A DNA stretch of 64,000 nucleotides from Algoriphagus antarcticus (GTDB taxonomy: Bacteria; Bacteroidota; Bacteroidia; Cytophagales; Cyclobacteriaceae), in the NCBI RefSeq assembly GCF_002150685.1, contig NZ_MSSW01000040.1, forward strand, positions 1 through 64,000. The letters are read 5' to 3'. The notes beneath the pieces were generated by a model. That model was not told where the DNA came from and did not search any database. It was given only the letters and a program-made list of their open reading frames with translations. Below, one piece after another: positions 1-9,728 of this stretch. Positions within the stretch are counted from its first letter, which is position 1, and each line of letters opens with the position of its first letter. The position numbers and the translations under genes are program-made.

Positions 1-1266
1 GGCAATTAAATCTGTCTCACTTAGAAACTGGGGATTAAAACTCAAGGAATTCAAATCCTTAGAGGAGATTGTCCGCCAGGCTAACAAGTCCGCCACATTT
101 GTACTTCCCCATCTGGCCAGGTAAGTTCCTGAAGTATAGAGATCATTGTAGTCCATTTCCACCAAGCCTGTGGAACTCGTCACATCTACAGAATAGCCTG
201 TGTTGGCCTTGAAAATATTGTTCTTGATCAGGTTGTTCGAGGATGCCGCACCGTTGTAATGTAATCCCACTCCTGTCCCAGTACTGTTGGTGCTGTTGTG
301 ATAGACACGTTGATTGGTGTTGTAGTAAAAGTAAAGCGCATAGCTCCCGCTGCTCTGAATGTAATTGTTGGCGATTAGGCCAGGTGTGGTACCCGAACCG
401 TTGCTAAAAGTATATTCTAAGCCTGTAGATTTTGAGCCTGATATTCTATTGCCCACAACTCGAGTTTCACCATCAACATTGGTTAATTCCATTCCAACAG
501 ATCCACTGGAAGAAGCAGGAAGAATTACTATCGTGTTGTCTTCAACCTTAGAATCCAAAAATCGACTAAATGAAATCCCCCTGTAATAGGAATCTATTAC
601 CGTATTACCCGTAAATAAAAATCCAAATGCTCTTATTGAACTTGAATTAGTTCCTTGGAAGTAAATACCATAAGACCCTCCTAAAAAGGTGTTATCCAAA
701 AATCTAATTTCCGGAGAGTTGACTGCTGTAAAAACAACATTCCCTCGTTCAGAACTTGTAGCATTAGCTATTGGCGATTCAAAAACACATCCCTGAAATA
801 ATAAATTATTCAGCGTTAACTGCCCCCGAACTGTACGTGCGTAGGTCGTACCTGAAGCCTTTATTTTTAAATTTTTGAAAATCAAATGTGAGGTTCCCTC
901 AAGGGACACCACATAGTTTCCAGCAACGGTACTTGCCGCAAAGGATAATTGGACCAATTCAGGATTGGCGCTCTGAGATTGAAAAGTAATCGAATTTGTA
1001 GCGGAAGAACCGGTTATTGGCCCGATGAGAATTTGCTCATCGTATACTCCATCAAGGACGTTGAAAGTTACAGGCCCTGAAACTCCATTTGAGGTCAAAG
1101 ATTCCACTGCCTCAGTAAAAGTCGCATAATTTCCTCCCAGACCGATCGTATAGGTTCCGGTGAGTTCCTGACTGTTGGCTTGATGGCCTCCAACCAGGAA
1201 CTGAAAAAATATACCTGCTAGCACCGGAAGAAAAAATCCCCTTTTGAGTGTGTAAAAATTTCTCAT
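1..1266 (-). CDS. Secreted right-handed beta-helix protein, 5' part only
   Basis: The frame runs from an ATG at 1266 to the window edge without a stop (422 codons seen). An N-terminal signal peptide (about residues 1-32, hydrophobic FFLPVLAGIFFQFLVGG) is followed by a segment on the theme of a glycine-rich start (IGLGGNYATF), then many short Asn/Gly/Ser-rich beta-strand repeats (NNLIKNN, NNYIQSS and similar). This is the pattern of parallel beta-helix (pectate-lyase-like) proteins exported by Bacteroidota, often through the type IX system. The C-terminus, where a sorting domain would lie, is outside the window. Substrate and function cannot be told; a carbohydrate-binding or adhesive surface role is an inference. 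Confidence 0.8.
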   Translation of the reverse strand, partial: MRNFYTLKRGFFLPVLAGIFFQFLVGGHQANSQELTGTYTIGLGGNYATFTEAVESLTSNGVSGPVTFNVLDGVYDEQILIGPITGSSATNSITFQSQSANPELVQLSFAASTVAGNYVVSLEGTSHLIFKNLKIKASGTTYARTVRGQLTLNNLLFQGCVFESPIANATSSERGNVVFTAVNSPEIRFLDNTFLGGSYGIYFQGTNSSSIRAFGFLFTGNTVIDSYYRGISFSRFLDSKVEDNTIVILPASSSGSVGMELTNVDGETRVVGNRISGSKSTGLEYTFSNGSGTTPGLIANNYIQSSGSYALYFYYNTNQRVYHNSTNSTGTGVGLHYNGAASSNNLIKNNIFKANTGYSVDVTSSTGLVEMDYNDLYTSGTYLARWGSTNVADLLAWRTISSKDLNSLSFNPQFLSETDLIA

Positions 1267-1418
1267 CGTTTTGATTTTTTTGTTTTGAATGACCTTTCTT
1301 CATTTTCCCGACTTGGAAAGGAAGAGAGTCCCCGAAGCAAAAATCAAAAACACCAGCCCCTAACTATGTCAGCCTTGTATCAAAGAGTATCACATATGTA
1401 ACATCTTCAAAAAAATAT

Positions 1419-1445
1419 AGCCTGAAAGATCATTTCAGGCTTTTT
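1419..1445. terminator. Bidirectional hairpin terminator
   Basis: A 9-bp perfect stem (1419-1427 with 1433-1441, arm AGCCTGAAA) has a 5-nt loop. On the minus strand it is followed by a T-rich run (ATATTTTTTT), so it ends transcription of the exported-protein gene whose stop is at 1477. Confidence 0.8.
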
Positions 1446-1476
1446 GAGATGGAAATTTAATTTGGTAAACTTTTTT

Positions 1477-2220
1477 TTACTCTTTCACCGCAAACCACAT
1501 TAAGTCTCCTGGTAGAGTTTCAAGTCTAGTCACTGACAATTTTAAAGGAAAGACTTTTCCTGCAGAGGAAGTAAACACTTCGTCAATTCCATATCGGATT
1601 ATATTCCAGCCTGCCTGGAGTTCCAAGTCGATACAAGTACTTTCCTCAAAGACTTCTTCTCCAGCTCCGGTGTAAGTTTCCAATAGACATTCCCTTTTAA
1701 CTGTTGCCGGGCCTTCCAAATAATAGAACTCCAAATAATACCCTGGACTGGCATTTACATCCCGATAGGTGAAAAGCCACCTTGCTATATCTGAACTGCT
1801 GACTGCATACAAAATCCCATTGGTAGGATTTCCCATTTCGTCCATGAGCGTTAATTCAGGAAGTCCTGAAACGACTATATCCCCGACTTTAGTTTCCACC
1901 TCTTCAAAAGGACAGGCAAAGGACTCTGATACTGTCTTAAAGCTAACTGTAAATCCTTTAGGCGCATTTCCTTGTGCTTCCTCTGCTATTCCCCGTGCTT
2001 TTTCACGAAAATTATCTTCGAGAATTATGGAGAAGTCCCCTTCTTCATTGACCTCACCCCATGTTTGGCTGATGGCTGAAAACCGATCAAATGATTCGAT
2101 TTGTGAAGGTCCATCACTATAATTGGAGATTTTGCCACGAAGCTCTTGTTGGGCATTTGCCAATTGAATTTGAAATAACATAAACAAAAAAGAGCAGAAG
2201 AAAATGGATTTGGTTTTCAT
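1477..2220 (-). CDS. Exported protein of unknown function (247 aa)
   Basis: I do not recognise a family. An N-terminal signal peptide is clear (about residues 1-23, hydrophobic core FFCSFLFMLFQIQLANA, cleavage near AQQ). The mature part is rich in beta-forming residues and has several Cys (CPFEE, RECLL, TCIDLEL) that could form disulfides in the periplasm or outside the cell. There are no transmembrane segments after the signal. The gene stands alone between two other minus-strand exported proteins, with a strong terminator just downstream. It begins at an ATG, and upstream DNA is AT-rich without an obvious ribosome site, as usual in this phylum. Confidence 0.75.
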   Translation of the reverse strand: MKTKSIFFCSFLFMLFQIQLANAQQELRGKISNYSDGPSQIESFDRFSAISQTWGEVNEEGDFSIILEDNFREKARGIAEEAQGNAPKGFTVSFKTVSESFACPFEEVETKVGDIVVSGLPELTLMDEMGNPTNGILYAVSSSDIARWLFTYRDVNASPGYYLEFYYLEGPATVKRECLLETYTGAGEEVFEESTCIDLELQAGWNIIRYGIDEVFTSSAGKVFPLKLSVTRLETLPGDLMWFAVKE

Positions 2221-2385
2221 AGTTTTATGCAGATATATTTTTAAAATAATTGAAATATGAGACGAAAGATTTATGCTGTTTGATTAATAAATAATTCCTG
2301 GCTATCGTGATTAACTTCAATCAAGAGCATCTTTAATTCTTTGAGGATTTCAGGAAGAAAGAAGGACTATTTTGCAAAATGCTAC

Positions 2386-2982
2386 TCAACTCATCTCCTT
2401 CCTTACTTCCCTTACAAAAGCCCACAACTCCTCCATTAGAATTTGGTGACCTTTGAAAATAAAATGAAATCTCCCTTCTGTGACATATTCGATCTCTACA
2501 AACTGATCAGAAAAGTTGAGTTTTTCCCACACTCGAACTCCCTCCCGCTCATAAATTCGAGAATACCCGGTTTCCGTTTGCTCTTCATAGTCTAAGGTTA
2601 ATTTTTGAGATATCGACTTTAGCATCACCGCGCCGGTTGCTCCTGCCCCATCCAGCACCTCCATAGAAATCTGTCTGCCATCTTGCCCTTTTTCTTGGTA
2701 AGTAGCGATGGCTCCACTCATTTTCATTCCCTGCTTATGGCCGATTAGTATTTTCCGTTGTTCCATTTCGCCGACTTTTTCGGGAATCCACTTTTTGAGC
2801 TGTTCGTTGCTCATAGGTATTTGCATATCTAAAGCTTCAGCAGTATTCTCACGTGTATTAGCCGAAGAATCTGAAAAACCCGCATTAGCCGGATCCATTC
2901 TACTTACTGTACTTGCGTTTCTTCCTTTTCCACAGGAAAATAGTAAGAGGAAACAAATGAAAAAATGGCTGATATTTTTCAT
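2386..2982 (-). CDS. Putative lipoprotein of unknown function (198 aa)
   Basis: The N-terminus MKNISHFFICFLLLFSC is a type II signal with lipobox LFSC, so the mature protein is probably lipidated at Cys17. A low-complexity Ser/Asn/Ala linker follows, then one folded domain (about residues 55-198) with alternating strands (MSGAIATYQ, ISMEVLDG, GRFHFIFKG) and a C-terminal helix (LMEELWAFVREV). No catalytic motif is evident. It is monocistronic, with 165 nt to the next gene downstream and 204 nt upstream. Confidence 0.75.
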   Translation of the reverse strand: MKNISHFFICFLLLFSCGKGRNASTVSRMDPANAGFSDSSANTRENTAEALDMQIPMSNEQLKKWIPEKVGEMEQRKILIGHKQGMKMSGAIATYQEKGQDGRQISMEVLDGAGATGAVMLKSISQKLTLDYEEQTETGYSRIYEREGVRVWEKLNFSDQFVEIEYVTEGRFHFIFKGHQILMEELWAFVREVRKEMS

Positions 2983-3186
2983 TGACTTGTCATATGGACA
3001 ATTTTCTGGAAGAGTCTTCTTTAACTGAATCTCAATAAATCACCTGCGAAAAACTACACTCTTCTGAAAACCTAGAATGTAATTTTATTCCATCAAAGCT
3101 ATTTCAATAAATGGGTAAGGAATCAATGCCATGTATCAATAAATAGCACTGAGGTAACTTTTGAAAAATAATTTACCAAAATCCTG

Positions 3187-4710
3187 CTAGCTCTTGAGGT
3201 AGAATACCACCTCGGTTCCACTGTCCTCAGCTTTCCCATGATGATCCAGAATTTCAAAATAGTAGTTGAATTTTTCGCTTTGATTAAAAAAATTGAGTCG
3301 GTCTGAGGAAAGCGAAATACCAATGGATTGTTTTTGGAGGGTTTGATTTACTTTCATTTTGGCTGACTCCGCTCTTCCGATTCCATTGTCACGGATAGAA
3401 ACCACCACTCCCGCATCTGTTTTGAAGACACGAATCAAGATAGATTTCGCCCCTTTTTTCCCCATCAATCCATGCCAGACAGCATTCTCCAAAAATGGTT
3501 GAAAAACCAATGGTGGCACTTTGGTATCTCTGAGACTTATCCCTCGCTCTACATCAATAGTGAAATAAATTCCATCTTCAAACCTGATCGCCTCTAAGCT
3601 GAGATAAAGCTTGGCAATATCTAGCTCCTCACCCAGCGAAATCTTAAATTCCCTAGAACTTTCCAACACCATTCGAATGAGCTTAGCAAACCTATTCAGG
3701 TAAAGGACCGCGTTTTCCTTATCACTTTCTATCAGAAAAACTTTGATAGAATTCAGGGCATTGAAAATGAAATGCGGATTCATCTGACTGCGAAGTGACT
3801 GAAGATGAAGCAAGGTAATCTGCTTTTCATAGTCAGCGCTCAGTTTCGCAATGCGTTGCTCTTCTGCATCTGCTTCCAAAAATGAGATCTGACTTTCCTT
3901 AAGCTTCAATTCATTTTTGAGGTTATGATTTAACTCTTCACGGAGGTCTTCATTTTCTTGAAGTTTTGCTACCAACAAGGTCTGTATTTGAAATTTTTCT
4001 TCATAAACCTCACGCTGCTTGATTGCAAGTGCATAGGTGTACAGGTAGTTTTCGGCTAGAACTGCCAAATAGTAGATGTAATAGTATTTATTGGTAATCG
4101 AAACATCTTTTCCAAAAGTCAGAAAAGCAAAAATGAAGGAACTAATGCCAAGAATCAGGTATCCCACGAGAATAAAATATCGAACTTTCTCTCCTGATTT
4201 GATGGTGAGAAATATCCCATAAATCAAAAAAATCAAGGTACAAGGCATGAAAACAGTGATATAATACCCTCGCATCATGTCATATCCATCCCAATAATAT
4301 CTTCCTAAAACCAAGACTACGAAAATAGAGCTGGTAACCAAGGCATAGTAGGTAAAGAAGTTAGTAAACCTTAGAAAATGCTTTCTGAAATTGAGAATCT
4401 CTATCAGGAAAAAGGAGAATATCAGGTAGCTGGCAAATTGAATAGGGAAATTCAAATGGATGAAGTAGTCAGAAAATTCAGTATAAACTGCTTCTGCAAA
4501 GACACCCTTAACGCGCTGAACCAGGTTGATCGCATTGATAAGAGCATATAAACTGTAAAAAAGATAGAACTTATCTCTGCTTTTGATAAAAAGCACAAAA
4601 TGGTAGAGGGACAGGTAAAAAAGCACACTTGTCACTGCCCAGCCCAAGCCGTTAAAATTGCTGTTTTCGAGAACTTCGATTAAGGGATACTTTTCAAAAA
4701 AATCCATCAT
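3187..4710 (-). CDS. LytS/YehU-type sensor histidine kinase, membrane-bound
   Basis: The 507-residue protein has about seven hydrophobic segments in residues 1-235 (7TM-type input region), a coiled-coil stretch (about 240-300), then a His_kinase domain. The phosphoacceptor His lies in SQMNPHFIFNALNS (about residue 313), and a HATPase region with N-box FLENAVWHGL and G-box RDNGIGRAES follows. It should autophosphorylate and hand the phosphate to the LytTR regulator encoded 3 nt upstream. Two ATGs open the frame (MMDFF). The pair sits divergent from a large hybrid regulator. The signal sensed is unknown. Confidence 0.93.
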   Translation of the reverse strand: MMDFFEKYPLIEVLENSNFNGLGWAVTSVLFYLSLYHFVLFIKSRDKFYLFYSLYALINAINLVQRVKGVFAEAVYTEFSDYFIHLNFPIQFASYLIFSFFLIEILNFRKHFLRFTNFFTYYALVTSSIFVVLVLGRYYWDGYDMMRGYYITVFMPCTLIFLIYGIFLTIKSGEKVRYFILVGYLILGISSFIFAFLTFGKDVSITNKYYYIYYLAVLAENYLYTYALAIKQREVYEEKFQIQTLLVAKLQENEDLREELNHNLKNELKLKESQISFLEADAEEQRIAKLSADYEKQITLLHLQSLRSQMNPHFIFNALNSIKVFLIESDKENAVLYLNRFAKLIRMVLESSREFKISLGEELDIAKLYLSLEAIRFEDGIYFTIDVERGISLRDTKVPPLVFQPFLENAVWHGLMGKKGAKSILIRVFKTDAGVVVSIRDNGIGRAESAKMKVNQTLQKQSIGISLSSDRLNFFNQSEKFNYYFEILDHHGKAEDSGTEVVFYLKS

Positions 4711-4713
4711 CCC

Positions 4714-5433
4714 TTATTTCAACGATTCAGTAAATCCCGCCTTTTTCAGCCTGGAGACAGGAAGTGAGATTCCATCAATGAGCTTTACTTTCCCAGTAGA
4801 TTTCTCATAAGATTTAACCTTTTCGAGATTGACCAAAAAGGAATGATGTATCCTATAAAATCGGAACTTGGAAAACAGATTGACCAATAATTTTAATCTT
4901 TTAGAAACCAATAATTTCCCACCGTTTATGGTATGGATATAGGAATAACTTCCCTCGCTTTCGCAGTAAATCACCTCATCGGGATCAAGTAAGATCAATT
5001 GATCATCCAAATTGATTGCTATTTTTTCTTTTTCAAAAGCTGAATTAATGGAAGGTGAGTTGATCGATTGTTTGATTAAGTTTCCTTGGATTCTATCCAA
5101 TAAACTTTCCAAATCGGAGCTATCGACCGGTTTGAGCAGGTAATCAAATGCTCTTTCTCGGATTGCTTGAATGGCATGTTCGGCATGGGCAGTTACAAAA
5201 ATTACCTCAAAATTACGATTGGGAAAATGTTCCAAAAATTTGAATCCGTCTAAACCTGGCATCTGGATATCTAGAAAAATACAATCCGGCTGGAGGCTCT
5301 CCACTTCCTTCAGTGCTTTTTCTGCTTCAACAAATCTCCCAACCACTTCTACCGATTTTCCTGACTGTTTTAACTCCCACTCAAGAGAAATGATGGCTTT
5401 CGGTTCATCATCTATAATCACAACACGAATCAT
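4714..5433 (-). CDS. LytTR-family response regulator
   Basis: A receiver domain (residues 1-120) carries acidic residues IIDDEP, the phosphoacceptor Asp55 in FLDIQMPG, and the Lys of LLKPVD. A C-terminal LytTR DNA-binding domain (about 140-239) has the typical segments YCESEGSYSYIHT and FYRIHHSFLVNLEKV. It is the partner of the LytS-type kinase that follows after only 3 nt, so both are read as one transcript. Such pairs usually bind imperfect direct repeats at promoters; the targets here cannot be told. Confidence 0.95.
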   Translation of the reverse strand: MIRVVIIDDEPKAIISLEWELKQSGKSVEVVGRFVEAEKALKEVESLQPDCIFLDIQMPGLDGFKFLEHFPNRNFEVIFVTAHAEHAIQAIRERAFDYLLKPVDSSDLESLLDRIQGNLIKQSINSPSINSAFEKEKIAINLDDQLILLDPDEVIYCESEGSYSYIHTINGGKLLVSKRLKLLVNLFSKFRFYRIHHSFLVNLEKVKSYEKSTGKVKLIDGISLPVSRLKKAGFTESLK

Positions 5434-5683
5434 GAATTTCCCAAAATTTGATTTAACGAATAAGCTCTTTTTGCTACTAACACTACCTTAAAATATTGAA
5501 TAGATTCCAAATTCTGATAGAAATCAAAATATTAGCCAAAAATAATTGCAGTTTTCAATCGAAAATTTTAAAAATCGAAGTTTTCACACTTCGGAAATTT
5601 TTACCAGATATGAAAAATAAGATACATGCATCAGGTTAAGCCTAATTTATAAGTTACTTGAAGAAAGAAAAAAACTTTTTACA

Positions 5684-8600
5684 ATGTTCCTTTTAAATAG
5701 ATTTTGTTTCATTCGATTTTCATTCGCCTTGGTAATCATTCTTTTTGCGAAGATGAATGCATTTTCTCAAGACAATCTTTCCTTTCGTCAACTTTCAGTC
5801 AATGACGGACTTTCCCAAAACAGTGCCGTTTCAGTAACTCAGGATCAGGATGGGTTCCTTTGGATAGCTACTCAGGAAGGACTGAATCGCTATGACGGAC
5901 GCGATTTTGTAGTTTTTGACAAAAAATTTCTCGACATCACTGAGTCCTCTCGCCTTTTGCTTGGGAAAGTATTTGCCGACAGCAAAAATCGACTTTGGAT
6001 CATCCCCGAGAGTTCAGTTCCTGAGCTATTTGATAGGGAAAAAGAAGTCTTTTTTCTGATCGAAGGAATAACTTCAGCCACTAGCATAATTGAAGACCGG
6101 CAAGGGGAAATCTGGTTTGGAACACTTTCAGGCCAGCTGTTTTTCTGGAATGAAGAAATTAAAAAGGCAGAAATGGCTTGGTCTGACCCAAACAAAGAAA
6201 TTGTCAATCTCAGTATTTTTGACGAGGAAAACCTCATTTTGACTTTAAGCGATGAAGTGGTTTTATGGAATAAAAGCTCAGGGTTATCACGCCTGATATG
6301 GAAACCTGAATTAGGTACAGTTCTCGCCGTCACCATCCTAGATCCCAATGGAAGATTTTGGTTTGGAACGCTTAATCAGGGACTGTGGACGAGTTCAAAT
6401 CTGGATGAGAAGGCAACTTCATTGGATGCCTATTTGATACAAGAAGATTCTGATCAGGATGCAATGATTTTGGATTTATTGATTGATTCCAAACAACGGC
6501 TTTGGGTAGCCACCTATGGAAAAGGAGTCAAACAGATTGACCTAGAAAATAAAACATTAAAGCGTTTTTCTTATACCAAACAGAACCCAAGGTCTATTCA
6601 CTATAACGACATCCTTTCGGTTTTCGAAGATTATACTGGTACACTTTGGTTTGGTTCAGATGGCGCTGGATTAAGCTTTTACGATGCCTATTTAGAGAAA
6701 TTCAATTTTTTCCATAATCAAGAAGTTCCCGAAAACATCAATATTGACGTGATCCGGTCCATATATGTGGATAAAAACGAAAATGTATGGCTGGGAACCT
6801 CTGGCAAAGGACTGACCCGTTACAATACTAAAACTAAAACTTGGAAAACTTTTATCCATGATCCAAACGACTCAAAAAGTCTGGGAAGCAACCGGGTGAT
6901 GAGTCTCTTAGGGGATAAAAACGGAGAGCTCTGGGTTGGCTACCAAGATGAGGGCTTGAGCATTTTTAATCTTGACTCCGAGCAGTTTCAACATTTTAAC
7001 ACTGAAAGTACCGTAAAACAGCCTGGAGCTACTGTTTGGAAAATCTTTCAGGATAGTAACAAAAGATTTTGGCTATGTACCCGAAATGATGGTTTGATCT
7101 GGTTTGATCCTGAAAGGGGGACTATAAAACAATTTGTTTATGATCCATTAAGCAAGACCAGTATTCCTGACAACAATATTCGTACGATTCTGGAAGAACC
7201 CTCAGGTCGATTTTGGATCGGAACGGAAAATCACGGTATCGCCAAAATGGATTTGACTACTGAAAAATTTGAAACAAAAATCAATGAACCTGAAGATCCA
7301 AATTCGATCAGTAACAATAGCATCAAATCCCTGCATCTGGAAGACAACCAGCTTTGGATCGGAACGAACGGCGGAGGCCTAAATCGAATGGATCTAAGCA
7401 CTGGTAAAATCAAAATCCTGAATGTTGAGACCGGACTTTCCAATAATGTCATCTATTCCATTTTGGATGATCAGCGCGGAAATCTATGGCTAAGCTCCAA
7501 CAAAGGAATCACCAAAGTGGGTCTCAATGAAGATTTGGAAGGGCAATTTGAAATCACCAATTATTCCAATTACGATGGACTTGCCACTGAATTCAATACC
7601 GGTGCATATTTCAAAAAAAACGACGGAACACTCTATTTTGGAAGTTTAGAAGGCTTTTATTGGTTCAACCCAGAAGATATTTCCCTGAATGAAATGTCTC
7701 CAAAAGTTGCGATTACGCAACTTTCCGTCTTCGGTAAAAAAGTAAGATTTAGTCAAAATCTTGAGTTAAATCACAACCAAAACACACTCACTTTCAACAT
7801 GGCGGGTTTGGTCTTCTCCTCTCCAGGGAAGAATCAATTTAAATACAAGCTCGAAAACCATGACAAAAATTGGATTTCGAACGGTTATAACTATCAGGCT
7901 CGCTACACCAACCTTGCTCCGGGAAAGTATCGGTTTTTGGTTAAAGCAAGTAATTATGATGGTATTTGGGCTGAAGAACCTGTGGCCATGGAATTTACCA
8001 TTTTGACGCCTTGGTATTTTGGTCCCATCGCCAAAATAGTGTATCTGTTCCTTTTTGGGCTTGCAGTATTGTGGATTTACCAATACCTCAAGTGGAAATG
8101 GCATATTCAATTTTCCCTTAAAACAAAGGATCGGGAGACTCAAACTCTAAAGGAGATTGACGACTTCAAAACTCAGCTTTTCACTAATATCTCCCACGAG
8201 TTTCGGACTCCACTGACACTCATTTCAGGACCTATTGATCGTGTGATAAGTCAGTCCGACAATCCTGTTATAAAATCTCAACTGAATCTGGTGAAAATCA
8301 ATTCTCAGCGATTGGTAACCCTTGTTGATCAACTTTTGGAAGTGACAAAGATCAAGGCAGGCAAAAGTCTGTTGACTATCCGAAAAGGAAATTTGGGATT
8401 GCTTCTCCAATCCATCGTTGCCAATTATTTCTATCAAGCATCAGAAAAAGGAGTAAGACTTGCAGCCAATATTCCGCTGATGACAGAACTTTGGTTTGAT
8501 TCAGACAAAGTGGAAAAAATAGTAAAAAACCTGATTCAAAATGCCATTAAATACGCCAAAAGGGACTCGGAAATAAAGTTAGACTGCTTTATTTCTGAAG

Positions 8601-9679
8601 GAAACTTCCACTTGGATATCCGAAATGAAAGTCTGGAACAGTACAGCAAGGAGGATTTGGTTAGACTATTTCAAAAAATTGAAAAATCCAACGGAAGTAA
8701 AAAAGGATTTGGACTAGGCTTATCCCTGATCAAAGAAATGATACATCTCTATCATGGAGAAATTACGGTCAACTTCAAAGACTCCCGATGGTTTGACGTT
8801 TCGATTCTTTTGTCTGTCGATAAATATGCCTTTCATCCTGATGAAGTGATTGACGAGGAAAGCGAAGAATTTGATCTGCCTAGGTTGCCGGTAGTCGATA
8901 TAGAAGTGCGGGAAAAACTCCCCCTAATCCTTATTGTGGAAGACAATATCAAAGTACGGCAATTCATCGTCAGAGAATTAAGCCCGTATTTTCAAACCTG
9001 TGAAGCTACCAATGGCAAGGAGGGGCTTTTTGTTGCATTGAAGAAAATTCCAGATTTGATCATTTCTGATGTCATGATGCCGGAAATGGACGGCTTTGAA
9101 TTTTGCCACAAAGTAAAGAACGACGAATTATCCTCCCATATCCCAGTAATCTTGCTGACTGCAAAAGCTGATGAAGAAAGTCATTTGGAAGGCATTCAGG
9201 CTGGTGCTGACGACTTTATTCTTAAACCATTTAAAACTAATCAATTGATAGTAAGGATGGAAAAGTTGATCGAGCTCAGGGCTCAGTTGAGAATAAGATA
9301 TTCCAACAGAAATTCTATTTCCCCAAAAGACATAGCTATAACATCGACAGACGAACGGTTCTTGGAAAAAATTCAGGAAATCGTCGACAATGACTTATGT
9401 GACAGTACTTTTACCGTGGAGGAATTCAGCAAAAAACTAGGAATGAGCAGGATGCAGCTGCATCGGAAATTGACCGCTTTGACAGGACTTTCGACGACTG
9501 CCTACATAAGAGACCAAAGGCTGAGAATGGCTCTACAACGGCTGGAAAAATCAGGAGAAAACATTTCTGAAATTGCATACGCCGTTGGATTCAGCTCTCC
9601 TTCCTATTTTATCAAAACGTTCAAAGAAACTTACGCTATGACCCCGGCAGAATACCAGGAAAACAAGTCAAAAAAATAA
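5684..9679 (+). CDS. Hybrid two-component system protein (propeller sensor/kinase/receiver/AraC)
   Basis: One 1331-residue protein combines an entire signalling pathway. It has a signal peptide (1-29), about fourteen Reg_prop blades (roughly 30-690, motif LWIGT, LWFGS and similar), a Y_Y_Y domain (about 700-775, KYKLENHDKNW), and a transmembrane helix (about 781-803). Then come HisKA with His near 838 (NISHEFRTPLT), HATPase (N-box NLIQNAIKYA), a receiver with Asp near 1129 (ISDVMMPEMDG), and a C-terminal AraC helix-turn-helix (about 1225-1331). This HTCS architecture senses glycans in the periplasm of Bacteroidota and drives polysaccharide utilisation genes. Unusually, no SusC/SusD pair or glycoside hydrolase lies next to it. 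Confidence 0.97.
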   Translation: MFLLNRFCFIRFSFALVIILFAKMNAFSQDNLSFRQLSVNDGLSQNSAVSVTQDQDGFLWIATQEGLNRYDGRDFVVFDKKFLDITESSRLLLGKVFADSKNRLWIIPESSVPELFDREKEVFFLIEGITSATSIIEDRQGEIWFGTLSGQLFFWNEEIKKAEMAWSDPNKEIVNLSIFDEENLILTLSDEVVLWNKSSGLSRLIWKPELGTVLAVTILDPNGRFWFGTLNQGLWTSSNLDEKATSLDAYLIQEDSDQDAMILDLLIDSKQRLWVATYGKGVKQIDLENKTLKRFSYTKQNPRSIHYNDILSVFEDYTGTLWFGSDGAGLSFYDAYLEKFNFFHNQEVPENINIDVIRSIYVDKNENVWLGTSGKGLTRYNTKTKTWKTFIHDPNDSKSLGSNRVMSLLGDKNGELWVGYQDEGLSIFNLDSEQFQHFNTESTVKQPGATVWKIFQDSNKRFWLCTRNDGLIWFDPERGTIKQFVYDPLSKTSIPDNNIRTILEEPSGRFWIGTENHGIAKMDLTTEKFETKINEPEDPNSISNNSIKSLHLEDNQLWIGTNGGGLNRMDLSTGKIKILNVETGLSNNVIYSILDDQRGNLWLSSNKGITKVGLNEDLEGQFEITNYSNYDGLATEFNTGAYFKKNDGTLYFGSLEGFYWFNPEDISLNEMSPKVAITQLSVFGKKVRFSQNLELNHNQNTLTFNMAGLVFSSPGKNQFKYKLENHDKNWISNGYNYQARYTNLAPGKYRFLVKASNYDGIWAEEPVAMEFTILTPWYFGPIAKIVYLFLFGLAVLWIYQYLKWKWHIQFSLKTKDRETQTLKEIDDFKTQLFTNISHEFRTPLTLISGPIDRVISQSDNPVIKSQLNLVKINSQRLVTLVDQLLEVTKIKAGKSLLTIRKGNLGLLLQSIVANYFYQASEKGVRLAANIPLMTELWFDSDKVEKIVKNLIQNAIKYAKRDSEIKLDCFISEGNFHLDIRNESLEQYSKEDLVRLFQKIEKSNGSKKGFGLGLSLIKEMIHLYHGEITVNFKDSRWFDVSILLSVDKYAFHPDEVIDEESEEFDLPRLPVVDIEVREKLPLILIVEDNIKVRQFIVRELSPYFQTCEATNGKEGLFVALKKIPDLIISDVMMPEMDGFEFCHKVKNDELSSHIPVILLTAKADEESHLEGIQAGADDFILKPFKTNQLIVRMEKLIELRAQLRIRYSNRNSISPKDIAITSTDERFLEKIQEIVDNDLCDSTFTVEEFSKKLGMSRMQLHRKLTALTGLSTTAYIRDQRLRMALQRLEKSGENISEIAYAVGFSSPSYFIKTFKETYAMTPAEYQENKSKK

Positions 9680-9706
9680 ACCATGATGTGAGCATGGTTT
9701 ACTTTA
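9678..9706. terminator. Hairpin between convergent genes
   Basis: An 8-bp stem (9678-9685 with 9693-9700, arm AAACCATG) overlaps the stop codon of the hybrid regulator and precedes a T-rich stretch. It is placed to end transcription from both sides (hybrid regulator on plus, rfbB-like gene on minus). Confidence 0.55.
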
Positions 9707-9728
9707 TTTGTTTCCGGACTTAAATGCT

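Noticed and set aside
3123..3323. Short minus-strand frame beyond the LytS-type kinase stop
   Set aside because: It lies in a different frame over the end of the kinase gene and has no independent features.
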